From contig NZ_JARJNR010000001.1 in the NCBI RefSeq assembly GCF_030143255.1, positions 806,001-870,000 of the forward strand: a stretch of 64,000 bases of DNA. The letters are read 5' to 3'. The notes under the pieces were generated by a model. It saw only the letters and a program-made list of their open reading frames with translations, searched no databases and had not been told where the DNA came from. This stretch comes from Frigidibacter sp. SD6-1. GTDB taxonomy: Bacteria > Pseudomonadota > Alphaproteobacteria > Rhodobacterales > Rhodobacteraceae. The first letter of the stretch is position 1. Every line of letters begins with the position of its first letter. Below, one piece after another: positions 43,823 to 51,662 of the stretch. Made by a program: the position numbers and the translations under genes.

Positions 43823-44470
43823 TTATCGCGAAAAGAGTTTTGGCAAGGTCAGGGCCGCAACAATCGCCGCTGCGAGTTGAGCGGCGATATAGGCGGGGGC
43901 GTGGGCGGGCAGGATGCCGGTGAACGTGTCGGAGAACATCCGCGCGACGGTGACGGCGGGGTTGGCAAAGCTCGCCGAACTGGTGAACCAGAAGGCGGCC
44001 GCGATCCAGGCGCCGACCAGCGCCGGGAGTTGCCGCGGCGCATGCAGGCGCGCACCGGCGATGGTCAGGCAAAGGCCGAAGGTGGCGATGGCCTCGCCAA
44101 GCCAGAGGCCGGGCGCGGCGCGTCCTGTCGCCGCTGTCTGCACGACCGGCTGGCCGAACATCAGATGGGTCAGGGCAACGGCAAGCAGGGCGCCCGCCAG
44201 TTGCGCGGCAACATATCCGCCCGCGCGGGCGGGGCCGATCTCGCGCGACAGAAGGAAATAGAGCGTGACGGCGGGGTTCATATGGGCGCCGGAAATGGGT
44301 CCGAGGATCGTGATCAGCAGATAGAGCACGAGGCCCGTCGCGAAGGCATTTGCGAAGAGCGCGATGGCAAGGTTGCCCTGCGCAAGGTCGGTACCCATGA
44401 TTCCGGTGCCGATCCCGCACATGACGAGGATCAGCGTTCCGATCAGTTCGGCGGCATGGATGCGGGTCAC
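43823..44470 (-). CDS. MIP/aquaporin-family channel
   Basis: The protein has 215 residues, six helices and both half-helices: SGAHMNPAVTLYFLL and ASFANPAVTVARMF give the two NPA motifs. It starts with GTG overlapping the arsenate reductase stop (GTGA), the layout of AqpS-type channels that release arsenite in alphaproteobacteria. The Arg of the selectivity filter is present after the second NPA (NPAVTVAR). Confidence 0.92.
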   Translation of the reverse strand: MTRIHAAELIGTLILVMCGIGTGIMGTDLAQGNLAIALFANAFATGLVLYLLITILGPISGAHMNPAVTLYFLLSREIGPARAGGYVAAQLAGALLAVALTHLMFGQPVVQTAATGRAAPGLWLGEAIATFGLCLTIAGARLHAPRQLPALVGAWIAAAFWFTSSASFANPAVTVARMFSDTFTGILPAHAPAYIAAQLAAAIVAALTLPKLFSR

Positions 44471-44946
44471 GCGATGGTTCCGATGCGGGCGAGTTCGGGC
44501 TGGAGTGCGGCGCGGCTCAGCCGGTCGGGCTCAAGTGCCAGAAAGGCTTCGGCGCGGCGGCGAAGGCGGGCATAGGCGGCCTCGAATGCCGCTTCCTGAT
44601 CCTCCGGGGCAGCGGCCGCCGGATCGTCCACACCCCAATGGGCACGCAGCGGGGTGCCGGGCCAGACCGGGCAGGCCTCGCCCGCAGCCGAGCCGCAGAC
44701 GGTGATCACCATACCCATCGCAGGCGCGGACGTGCCCGCGAATTCGTCCCAGCTTTTGGAGCGAAGGCTGGCCGTGTCGTACCCCTTCGCGGTCAAAAGC
44801 CTCAGCGACCGGGGATGGACAGCCCCGGCAGGACGTGATCCGGCCGAAAAGGCCGCGATGCCTCGCGCCTGGCCGATGCGGTTCAGGATGGCTTCCAGCA
44901 GGATCGACCGCGCGGAATTTCCGGTGCAGAGGACGAGGATGTTCAT
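44467..44946 (-). CDS. arsC: Arsenate reductase, LMW-PTPase type
   Basis: The protein has 159 residues. MNILVLCTGNSARS carries the CX5R P-loop (C7, R13), with FSAGSRPAGAVHPRSLRLL and CPVWPGTPLRAHWGVDDP conserved in thioredoxin-type ArsC. It reduces arsenate to arsenite, which the linked aquaporin could release. GAGGG precedes the ATG at 44946, so the ATG 12 nt upstream is less likely. No arsR or arsB is visible. Confidence 0.88.
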   Translation of the reverse strand: MNILVLCTGNSARSILLEAILNRIGQARGIAAFSAGSRPAGAVHPRSLRLLTAKGYDTASLRSKSWDEFAGTSAPAMGMVITVCGSAAGEACPVWPGTPLRAHWGVDDPAAAAPEDQEAAFEAAYARLRRRAEAFLALEPDRLSRAALQPELARIGTIA

Positions 44947-44989
44947 GCGCGCCCTCATGCCCGGAAAATGTAACGGTCGTGCGACAGGA

Positions 44990-45106
44990 TCAGTTCAGGG
45001 CGTTTTGCGTCGCCCGCGCGCCACCCGAAATGTCGTCGCCGATTCCGGCGATGGTGTTGCACCCGGCAAGTGCCGCAAGAAGCCCCAGAAGCATCAGTTT
45101 CTTCAT
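44990..45106 (-). CDS. Entericidin-like small lipoprotein
   Basis: The peptide has 38 residues, MKKLMLLGLLAALAGCN and so on. A lipobox LAGC puts the lipidated Cys at residue 16, followed by TIAGIGDDISGGARATQNAL, the usual entericidin A/B pattern. These lipoproteins are stress-linked and sometimes toxic/antitoxic at the envelope. The ATG follows a GAGGA site and starts 2 nt after the stop of the peptide-binding protein gene, so it is cotranscribed. It was easily missed because of its length. Confidence 0.85.
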   Translation of the reverse strand: MKKLMLLGLLAALAGCNTIAGIGDDISGGARATQNALN

Positions 45107-45108
45107 GT

Positions 45109-46920
45109 CTATTCCTCGTACCACCAGACATCGGGCTGAAAACCCGGCCAGTCGCCATATAGCGGAATGCGGTCCGGATGGTGAAGATGTTTTGAATAGG
45201 CAAGGCGGGAGGCCTTGGAATACCAGACCGGGATCACATAGCGCCCGGCCAGAAGCGCCCGGTCGAGCGCCTGGGTCGCGGCGGTGAAATCGTCGGTCGA
45301 GCGCGCGCCGACCATGGCGGCGATCATCGCGTCGATCGCGGGCGACTTCGCCCCCATAAGGTTGCGAGACCCGGGGCTGTCGGCCGCAGCAGTGCCCCAG
45401 TAAAGCGCCTGTTCGTTACCGGGTGAGAGCGACAGGGTGCGCCATATCCACGTCATGTCATAGGCGAAATTGTTGGTGCGCTCCTTGTACTGCGGGCCGT
45501 CCACCAGGGTCACGGTCGGCGTGATCCCGATCTGCTTGAGCGATTCCAGATAGATGTTCACGGCGGCTTCCGGATCGGTCGATCCGGCGGCCAGGACGAT
45601 CTCGAAGGTGAAGGGCTTGCCGGTGGCATCCTTCATGACGCCGTCCTGCACCGTCCATCCCGCTTCCTCCATGAGGGCGATGGCCTTGCGGATATTGCCC
45701 CGGTCGGTCGGCTTGGCCGGATCACTCACCGGCAGGTCGTAGCCTTCGAGCGTGCCGGGAAAGAGGTCGGCGGCGAACGGCTGCAACAGTTCGGCGACCT
45801 TGCCCTGGGCAGGGCCATGGTCAGCAGCAAGGAAGGAGTTCGAGAAATAGGAGGTGATGCGCGGCTCGGTGCCGCCATTGACCGTCTGGTTCACGAATTC
45901 GAAGTTGAAGGCGAGGATCATCGCCTCGCGCACCCGCCAGTCGGCGAAAACCGGGCTGCGGCTGTTCATCACCAGCCCTTCGATGCCGGACGGCCGCTGG
46001 TGGGGGATTTCCTCCCTGATCACATCTCCCGACGCGACAGCCGGAAGGTCGTAGGCGGTGGCCCATTTCTTGGCGCTGAATTCCCGGAAGGAATCGGTCT
46101 CTCCGGCGGTGAAGGCCTGGAAGATCACGTCGCCATCGCCGAAATAATCATAGCTGATCACGTCGAGATTGTTCACACCGCGGGTCAGGGGCAGGTCCTT
46201 GCCCCAGTAGTCGGGATTGCGGCGATAGGTGATGCGCTTGCCGGGATCGACCTTGTCGATGATGTAGGGACCGGAGCCGATCGGCACCTGCATCGAGCTT
46301 TCCTCTATATTGCGTCCCTCCCAGTCCGCCTTCTTCAGGACGGGGCGCAGGCCCATCAGAAGCGCCAGTTCCCGGTCGGCGACATTGAAGGTGATCTTCA
46401 CCTTGCGCTCGCCGGTCTGTTCGATCTTCTCGACCTTCTTCCAGGTGCCCGCATAGCGCGGGTTGACGGTGCCGAGCGTCTCGAAGCTCCAGATCACATC
46501 CTCGGCCGTCACCGGGCTGCCGTCGGAAAATCTCGCCTCCGGCCGCAGGGTGAATTCCACCCAGGTCCGGTCCTCGTCGGTCTCTATCGATTCGGCCAGG
46601 AGCCCGTAAAGCGAGAAGGGTTCGTCCATCGACCGCGCCATCAGTGTTTCTATGGTGAAGACGGTGATGCCATAAGGTGTCGTGCCCTTGACCGAGAACG
46701 GGTTGAGGCTGTCGAAGCCGCCCGGTTCGCCGAACCTCAGCCTGCCGCCCTTGGGTGCGTCCGGGTTGGCATAGGGCAGCGCCACAAAATCGGGTGGAAG
46801 GGCGGGGTCGCCATACATAGCTATGCCATGTTTCGGTGCCGCCGCGAGCGGGCCCGCGCCAAAGAGGAAGAGGAGCGCACAGGCTGCCACAATCGATCGT
46901 TTCAGGAACTTTGCCCGCAT
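45109..46920 (-). CDS. Family 5 extracellular solute-binding protein (YejA-like peptide ABC transporter)
   Basis: The protein has 603 residues. Signal peptide MRAKFLKRSIVAACALLFLF is cut near PLAAA. The body has PDAPKGGRLRFGEPGGFDSLNP, EFTLRPEARFSDGSPVTAEDV, GSGPYIIDKVDPG and the C-terminal PGNEQALYWGTAAADSPG, all typical of SBP_bac_5 of the YejA group. It would deliver oligopeptides or similar compounds to an ABC permease. No permease genes are adjacent. GGGGGATGA precedes the ATG. Confidence 0.93.
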   Translation of the reverse strand: MRAKFLKRSIVAACALLFLFGAGPLAAAPKHGIAMYGDPALPPDFVALPYANPDAPKGGRLRFGEPGGFDSLNPFSVKGTTPYGITVFTIETLMARSMDEPFSLYGLLAESIETDEDRTWVEFTLRPEARFSDGSPVTAEDVIWSFETLGTVNPRYAGTWKKVEKIEQTGERKVKITFNVADRELALLMGLRPVLKKADWEGRNIEESSMQVPIGSGPYIIDKVDPGKRITYRRNPDYWGKDLPLTRGVNNLDVISYDYFGDGDVIFQAFTAGETDSFREFSAKKWATAYDLPAVASGDVIREEIPHQRPSGIEGLVMNSRSPVFADWRVREAMILAFNFEFVNQTVNGGTEPRITSYFSNSFLAADHGPAQGKVAELLQPFAADLFPGTLEGYDLPVSDPAKPTDRGNIRKAIALMEEAGWTVQDGVMKDATGKPFTFEIVLAAGSTDPEAAVNIYLESLKQIGITPTVTLVDGPQYKERTNNFAYDMTWIWRTLSLSPGNEQALYWGTAAADSPGSRNLMGAKSPAIDAMIAAMVGARSTDDFTAATQALDRALLAGRYVIPVWYSKASRLAYSKHLHHPDRIPLYGDWPGFQPDVWWYEE

Positions 46921-46993
46921 TTCATCCCCCTGTCTTATTGTTCGTTCATGCGCCGACACTAGCCGCTAGCCAGGCAGCTTTCAAACTTTTCGC

Positions 46994-47023
46994 TTGGACA
47001 ACCGGCAACTTACCGCGTATAAC
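46994..47023 (+). promoter_or_regulatory. Sigma-70-type promoter of the small RNA candidate
   Basis: TTGGAC and TATAAC are separated by 18 bp, unusually good boxes for this GC-rich genome. The predicted start is near 47030. The following segment ends in a strong terminator. The gap 46921-47259 holds no other gene, and bdhA starts further on. Confidence 0.7.
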
Positions 47024-47029
47024 GAAGGC

Positions 47030-47104
47030 ACTGCTCGATAGGTTTCTTGCCTGTATGAAACCTGCCTCAATGACTGAACGCCCGCCTTGTGCGGGCGTTT
47101 TTTT
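47030..47104 (+). ncRNA. Candidate small regulatory RNA (about 75 nt)
   Basis: The segment starts at the predicted transcription start, contains a hairpin with perfect AGGTTTC/GAAACCT arms (47040-47046 and 47057-47063, 10-nt loop), a short single-stranded linker (CTCAATGACTG) and then an intrinsic terminator. This promoter-hairpin-linker-terminator layout is that of trans-acting Hfq-type sRNAs. I cannot name a family. It could be a leader instead, but the terminator and lack of a conserved gene argue for an sRNA. Confidence 0.65.
47077..47104 (+). terminator. Strong intrinsic terminator
   Basis: AACGCCCGC pairs with GCGGGCGTT over 9 bp, closed by CTTGT, followed by seven T residues. It is the clearest rho-independent terminator in the window. 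Confidence 0.93.
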
Positions 47105-47259
47105 CTGGGGTGTCAGGCGGGCCGCTCTTCGGTCGCCCTGCTTCCTCATCGCTGGCGAATCGGTCGTCTTCCCGGGCAGGCCGTCGGGTGAAATTTCCCC
47201 TCGACCTTTCGCACCCGCGGCACATATTCTCTGCCCCGCAGCATCAACGGGGACGGCGC

Positions 47260-48033
47260 ATGGCACTTTCAGGCAGAACGGCAATCGTCACGGGGTCGAA
47301 TTCCGGTATCGGTCTGGGCGTGGCAGAGGCGCTTGCGGCGGCGGGTGCCGATATCGTGCTGAATTCCTTCACCGACCGCGACGAGGACCATGCGCTGGCA
47401 GAGGCGCTCGGCCAGCGCCACAAGGTGAGCGCCCGCTATATAAAGGCCGACATGTCGCAGGGCGCGGACTGCCGGGCGCTGATCGCGGCGGCGGGCGGGT
47501 GCGACATTCTGGTGAACAATGCAGGCATCCAGCATGTGGCGCCCGTCGAGGACTTTCCGGTCGAGAAATGGGACCAGATCCTCGCGATCAACCTGACATC
47601 GGCCTTCCATACCAGCGCCGCCGCGCTGCCCGGCATGCGCGCGAGAGGCTGGGGGCGGATCGTCAATATCGCCTCGGCGCACGGGCTGACCGCCTCGCCC
47701 TACAAATCGGCCTATATCGCCGCCAAGCATGGCGTCGTCGGCCTGACGAAGACCGTGGCGCTCGAGGCGGCGGGGCAGGGGGTGACCTGCAACGCGATCT
47801 GCCCGGGCTATGTGCTGACGCCGCTCGTCGAGGCGCAGATCCCCGATCAGATGAAGGCCCACAAGATGGACCGCGAGACGGTGATCCGCGAGGTGATGCT
47901 TCTTCGCCAGCCCTCGCGCCAGTTCGCGACGGTCGAGCAAGTCGGCGGCACGGTGGTCTATCTCTGTTCTGCCGCCGCCGATCAGGTGACCGGCACCACG
48001 ATCAGCGTCGACGGCGGCTGGACGGCGCTCTGA
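47260..48033 (+). CDS. 3-hydroxybutyrate dehydrogenase (SDR)
   Basis: The protein has 257 residues. TGSNSGIGLGVAEAL is the NAD-binding start, VNNAGIQHVAPVEDF and SAYIAAKHGVVGL (Tyr-x3-Lys) are the SDR active site, and ICPGYVLTPLVEAQIPDQ with a C-terminal DGGWTAL is the (R)-3-hydroxybutyrate dehydrogenase pattern. It connects acetoacetate and 3-hydroxybutyrate in polyhydroxybutyrate/ketone metabolism. The ATG at 47260 follows CAACGGGGACGG. Confidence 0.9.
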   Translation: MALSGRTAIVTGSNSGIGLGVAEALAAAGADIVLNSFTDRDEDHALAEALGQRHKVSARYIKADMSQGADCRALIAAAGGCDILVNNAGIQHVAPVEDFPVEKWDQILAINLTSAFHTSAAALPGMRARGWGRIVNIASAHGLTASPYKSAYIAAKHGVVGLTKTVALEAAGQGVTCNAICPGYVLTPLVEAQIPDQMKAHKMDRETVIREVMLLRQPSRQFATVEQVGGTVVYLCSAAADQVTGTTISVDGGWTAL

Positions 48034-48042
48034 CATCGGATG

Positions 48043-48115
48043 GACGGAAAAATCTTCGCGAAGATTTTTCCGTCGTCCGTCCCGTCCGGAAGGATTTTCG
48101 CGAAAATCCTTCCGG
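48043..48115. repeat. Two near-identical long perfect palindromes
   Basis: Palindrome 1 spans 48043-48074 (two 16-bp arms, no loop) and palindrome 2 spans 48086-48115 (two 15-bp arms). Both share the centre TTCGCGAA. They lie between two plus-strand genes. They may terminate transcription, bind a protein or be mobile palindromic elements. The rest of the gap 48034-48192 has no gene. Confidence 0.75.
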
Positions 48116-48192
48116 GGCATAGGTCGTGCGAGAGCGGCTTTGACAGGCAAGCCGCACCTGTCCGATAGTGGCCGGGGGAAGAGAGGCGAGAG

Positions 48193-48582
48193 ATGTCGCA
48201 AAGCCTGCTGGTGATCGAGGACGAGGCCCATATCGCCGAGGCGCTGCGCTTTCTTCTGTCGCGGGCCGGCTGGCAGGTCGAGGTCCATGCCGATGGCGCA
48301 ACGGCGGTCGAGACGATCCGGCGGCTCCGACCTTCGGCGCTGGTTCTCGACGTGATGCTGCCGGGCCGCTCTGGATACGAGATTTTGGAGGAGTTGCGCG
48401 CCGATCCGGCGCTTCGGGATCTGCCGGTCCTCATCCTGACGGCGCGCGGGCAGGAGCGGGAAAAGGCGCTGGCCGGGATCAAGGGCGCGAGCCTTTTCAT
48501 GACCAAGCCTTTCGCCAATGACGAGCTGATCGCCAATCTGAGGCGCCTCGCGGGCGATCCCGCCGCCGCCCGGGCGGGCTGA
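48193..48582 (+). CDS. Stand-alone response regulator receiver protein
   Basis: The protein has 129 residues, one receiver domain. LVIEDEAHIAEALRFLL gives the acidic pair, ALVLDVMLPGRSGYEIL the phospho-acceptor Asp, and MTKPFANDELIANL the conserved Lys. No output domain is attached, so it acts by protein contact. It starts a three-gene operon with a small membrane protein and a transporter-type histidine kinase. Confidence 0.9.
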   Translation: MSQSLLVIEDEAHIAEALRFLLSRAGWQVEVHADGATAVETIRRLRPSALVLDVMLPGRSGYEILEELRADPALRDLPVLILTARGQEREKALAGIKGASLFMTKPFANDELIANLRRLAGDPAAARAG

Positions 48583-48585
48583 CGG

Positions 48586-48873
48586 ATGCGCCAGCCGCTC
48601 TTTCTCGCCCGCAAGTCCTATCGCCTGAGGCGGCTTGTCGATGCGGCGCGGCTTTTGCCGTTCCTTGGGGCCTTTCTTTTCCTCCTGCCGGTCTTTTGGC
48701 GCGACCCGGCGAGCGGGCAAAGCCGGACGGCGCCGGGCGCGGTCTTTCTCTTCATCGCCTGGGCGGCGTTGATCGCCGCAAGCGCACTGATCGCGCGCCG
48801 GCTTGCGCAGACCGAAAGCGGCGGTCCTGACGCGGCCGCCGGACCGGGCGGATCGGAGGAGCATCAGGGCTGA
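48586..48873 (+). CDS. Small membrane protein between response regulator and kinase
   Basis: The protein has 95 residues. Two hydrophobic segments (LLPFLGAFLFLLPVFW and AVFLFIAWAALIAASALIA) separated by a short charged loop are followed by a Gln/Gly/Ala-rich end. Small DUF4212-like subunits often precede Na+/solute-symporter genes, and this protein occupies that place. The family is not proven. It ends with an ATG overlap with the kinase. Confidence 0.65.
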   Translation: MRQPLFLARKSYRLRRLVDAARLLPFLGAFLFLLPVFWRDPASGQSRTAPGAVFLFIAWAALIAASALIARRLAQTESGGPDAAAGPGGSEEHQG

Positions 48874-51602
48874 TGTCCTTCAACCTTCTCGTCATTGTCT
48901 GCCTCCTCTATGTCTCGCTCCTTTTCGCCGTGGCCTTTCTGGCAGAGCGGCGGGCCGAGGCCGGGCAGGGCGGCTGGCTGCGCTCGCCGCTGGTCTACAC
49001 GCTGTCGCTGTCGATCTATTGCACGGCCTGGACCTTCTATGGCGCGGTGGGCTATGCGGCGCGTTCGGGGCTTGAGTTCGTGACGATCTATCTCGGGCCG
49101 ACGCTCGTCTTCGCGGGCTGGCTCTGGATCGTGAGGAAGCTCGTCCGCATCGGGCGGCGCGAGAGGGTAACGTCGATCGCCGACCTGATCTCGGCGCGGT
49201 ATGGCAAGTCGAACCTCCTCGGCGTCGTCGTCACCCTGATCGCGGTCGCCGCCTCCACCCCCTATATCGCACTGCAGCTTCAGTCGGTGACCCTGTCGGT
49301 CGCGGTCTTCGCCGCCGACCAGCCGCCGGCATGGGCGCTGCCCGACAGCGGCGCGACGGCAGCCTGGGTGGCGGGGGGGCTTGCGCTTTTCACCATCCTC
49401 TTCGGCACCCGCAATCTCGATGCCGACGAGCGTCACCACGGGGTCGTCACCGCGATCGCTCTTGAGGCGGTGGTGAAACTCGTGGCGCTTCTCGCGGTCG
49501 GTATCTTCACGGTCTGGACGGTGGCGGACGGCTGGGCCGACATCTACGCCCGGATCGAGGCCTCGCCGGTTGCCGAATGGCCCTTGCAGCCGGGCCGCTG
49601 GATCGGCCTGACCTTCGTCTCCGCCGCCGCCGTCCTGACCCTGCCGCGCATGTTCCAGGTGATGGTGGTCGAGAATGTCGACGAGCGTCATCTTTCTACC
49701 GCCGCCTGGGCCTTTCCGGCCTACCTTCTCCTGATGAGCCTCTTCGTCCTGCCGATCGCCGTGGTGGGGCTTGAGCGCTTGCCCCAGGGCGCCAATCCTG
49801 ATCTTTTCGTCCTGACCCTGCCCCTGGCCGAGGGACGCGGCGATCTGGCGCTGCTTGCCTTCCTTGGCGGGTTTTCCTCGGCCACCTCGATGGTGATCGT
49901 GGCCGCCATCGCGCTGGCGACGATGGTGTCGAACCATGTCGTGGTGCCGCTTTGGCTCACGCTTCGCCCTGCGGGCGCACGAGATGCGGGCGATGTGCGG
50001 GGGCTCGTGCTTCTGTCGCGGCGGCTGTCGATTGCCGCCATCCTCGGGCTCGGGCTGCTCTATTACCGCCTGTCCGGCGGCTCCGCCGCGCTGGCCGCTA
50101 TCGGGCTTATCGCTTTTGTCGGTGTCGCGCAGATCCTGCCTGCGATGATCGCGGGCCTCTTCTGGCGCGGTGCCACCCGGGTCGGCGCGGGCCTCGGGCT
50201 TGCGACCGGTTTCCTTGTCTGGCTCTACACACTCTTCCTGCCCTCGTTCGGGGCGGATGGCATCCTGTCCGCAGACATCATGGCCAATGGGCCGTGGGGC
50301 ATCGGCTGGCTCAGGCCACAGGCGCTCTTCGGCACCGCGGCACTCGACCCGCTTCTGCACGCGCTCTTCTGGTCGCTCGGGCTGAACAGTCTGGCGCTTG
50401 TGATCGGATCGCTCCTTTCCTTCCCCGGCCCGGTCGAACGGATCCAGGCGCTTGCCTTCGTGCGGGTGTTCGAGGGCGACCGGGCGCGGCGCGGATGGTC
50501 GCAGGGGGGCGCGGACGCAGAGGAACTGCTGACCCTCGCACAGGGCATCCTCGGCGCCGATGACGCTCTGGCCTTCTTTCAGGCCGAGGCCGCCTTTCAG
50601 GGCAAGGCGGGCTTCCTGCCCGACACCACGCCCGATTTCATCGAGGCGCTGGAGCGCCGCCTTGCCGGCGCGGTCGGCGCGGCCACGGCGCATGCGATGG
50701 TCGCCCAGTTCACCGGCGCCGCCACCGTGTCGGCCGAGGAACTGATGGCGGTCGCCAGCGAGGCCAGGGAGATCATCGAATATTCCGCCGAGATCGAGGC
50801 CAAGTCGGCCGAACTGGCCCGCACCGCCCGCGCGCTTGGCGAAGCGAACGACAAGCTGCGCGATCTGTCCGTGCAGAAGGACGCTTTCCTCAGCCAGATC
50901 AGCCATGAACTGCGAACCCCGATGACCTCGATCCGCGCCTTTTCCGAGATCCTCGGCGATCCCGACCTGCCGCCCGATCTGCGTACCCGCTATACCGGTG
51001 TGATCCGGGAGGAGGCGGTGCGGCTCACGCGCCTCCTTGACGATCTGCTCGACCTCGCGGTTCTGGAAAACCGCAAGCTGCAGATGAATGTGAAGGCCGG
51101 AAATCTGCATGACCTTCTCAGCCGCGCGGTCGAGGCGGCCTCGAACACAAGGCCCGAGCGCCAGATGGTGGTGCGCCGCGATCTGGGGGCGGAGTTCCTG
51201 CCGGTCTTCACCGATACCGACCGGCTGGTGCAGGTCTTCATCAACCTGATTTCCAATGCGCGGAAATATTGCGATGCGCCGCAACCTGAGCTGAAGATCC
51301 GTGCCCGCCGCAAGGGCGGGCGGATCATCGTCGATTTCATCGACAATGGCGCCGGTATCCCGAAGAAGGATCAGGGCCTGATCTTCGAGAAATTCGCCCG
51401 CCTGACCGACACGGCGAAGGCGGGCGGCGCGGGTCTTGGTCTTGCGATCTGCCGCGAGATCATGGTCAATCTCGGCGGTTCCATCGCCTATCTGCCGGGG
51501 CAGGGGGGCGCGGCCTTTCGCGTGACCTTGCCGGTGCGCCCGCAGGTCTCGGCGGGGGCGGAGGCTGCTGAGGGGCCTGCGCCGACGGAAACGCTTTCGT
51601 AA
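48873..51602 (+). CDS. SLC5-type sensor histidine kinase (CbrA-like)
   Basis: The protein has 909 residues. Residues 1 to about 510 form a sodium:solute symporter-like domain of about 13 helices (SISIADLISARYGKSN-like RVTSIADLISARYGKS, GVVTLIAVAASTPYIALQLQ). A coiled linker leads to HisKA (SQISHELRTPMTSIRAF, phospho-His) and HATPase (FINLISNARKY N-box, DNGAGIPKKD and GGAGLGLAICRE). It senses or transports a substrate and phosphorylates a regulator, likely the gene two places upstream. Confidence 0.93.
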   Translation: MSFNLLVIVCLLYVSLLFAVAFLAERRAEAGQGGWLRSPLVYTLSLSIYCTAWTFYGAVGYAARSGLEFVTIYLGPTLVFAGWLWIVRKLVRIGRRERVTSIADLISARYGKSNLLGVVVTLIAVAASTPYIALQLQSVTLSVAVFAADQPPAWALPDSGATAAWVAGGLALFTILFGTRNLDADERHHGVVTAIALEAVVKLVALLAVGIFTVWTVADGWADIYARIEASPVAEWPLQPGRWIGLTFVSAAAVLTLPRMFQVMVVENVDERHLSTAAWAFPAYLLLMSLFVLPIAVVGLERLPQGANPDLFVLTLPLAEGRGDLALLAFLGGFSSATSMVIVAAIALATMVSNHVVVPLWLTLRPAGARDAGDVRGLVLLSRRLSIAAILGLGLLYYRLSGGSAALAAIGLIAFVGVAQILPAMIAGLFWRGATRVGAGLGLATGFLVWLYTLFLPSFGADGILSADIMANGPWGIGWLRPQALFGTAALDPLLHALFWSLGLNSLALVIGSLLSFPGPVERIQALAFVRVFEGDRARRGWSQGGADAEELLTLAQGILGADDALAFFQAEAAFQGKAGFLPDTTPDFIEALERRLAGAVGAATAHAMVAQFTGAATVSAEELMAVASEAREIIEYSAEIEAKSAELARTARALGEANDKLRDLSVQKDAFLSQISHELRTPMTSIRAFSEILGDPDLPPDLRTRYTGVIREEAVRLTRLLDDLLDLAVLENRKLQMNVKAGNLHDLLSRAVEAASNTRPERQMVVRRDLGAEFLPVFTDTDRLVQVFINLISNARKYCDAPQPELKIRARRKGGRIIVDFIDNGAGIPKKDQGLIFEKFARLTDTAKAGGAGLGLAICREIMVNLGGSIAYLPGQGGAAFRVTLPVRPQVSAGAEAAEGPAPTETLS

Positions 51603-51662
51603 CCCTGATCAGGCAGGCTTTGTCCGAGCCCCGCGCGCTCGCTGAAGCGTCCGGGCGGCAGG

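Noticed and set aside
47055-47260. Protein-coding extension upstream of the 3-hydroxybutyrate dehydrogenase
   Set aside because: It would run through the intrinsic terminator and has no similarity to the family. The SDR pattern begins at 47260.
48864-51284. 806-codon frame on the - strand
   Set aside because: It is the shadow of the SLC5-histidine kinase, which has all kinase motifs on the + strand.
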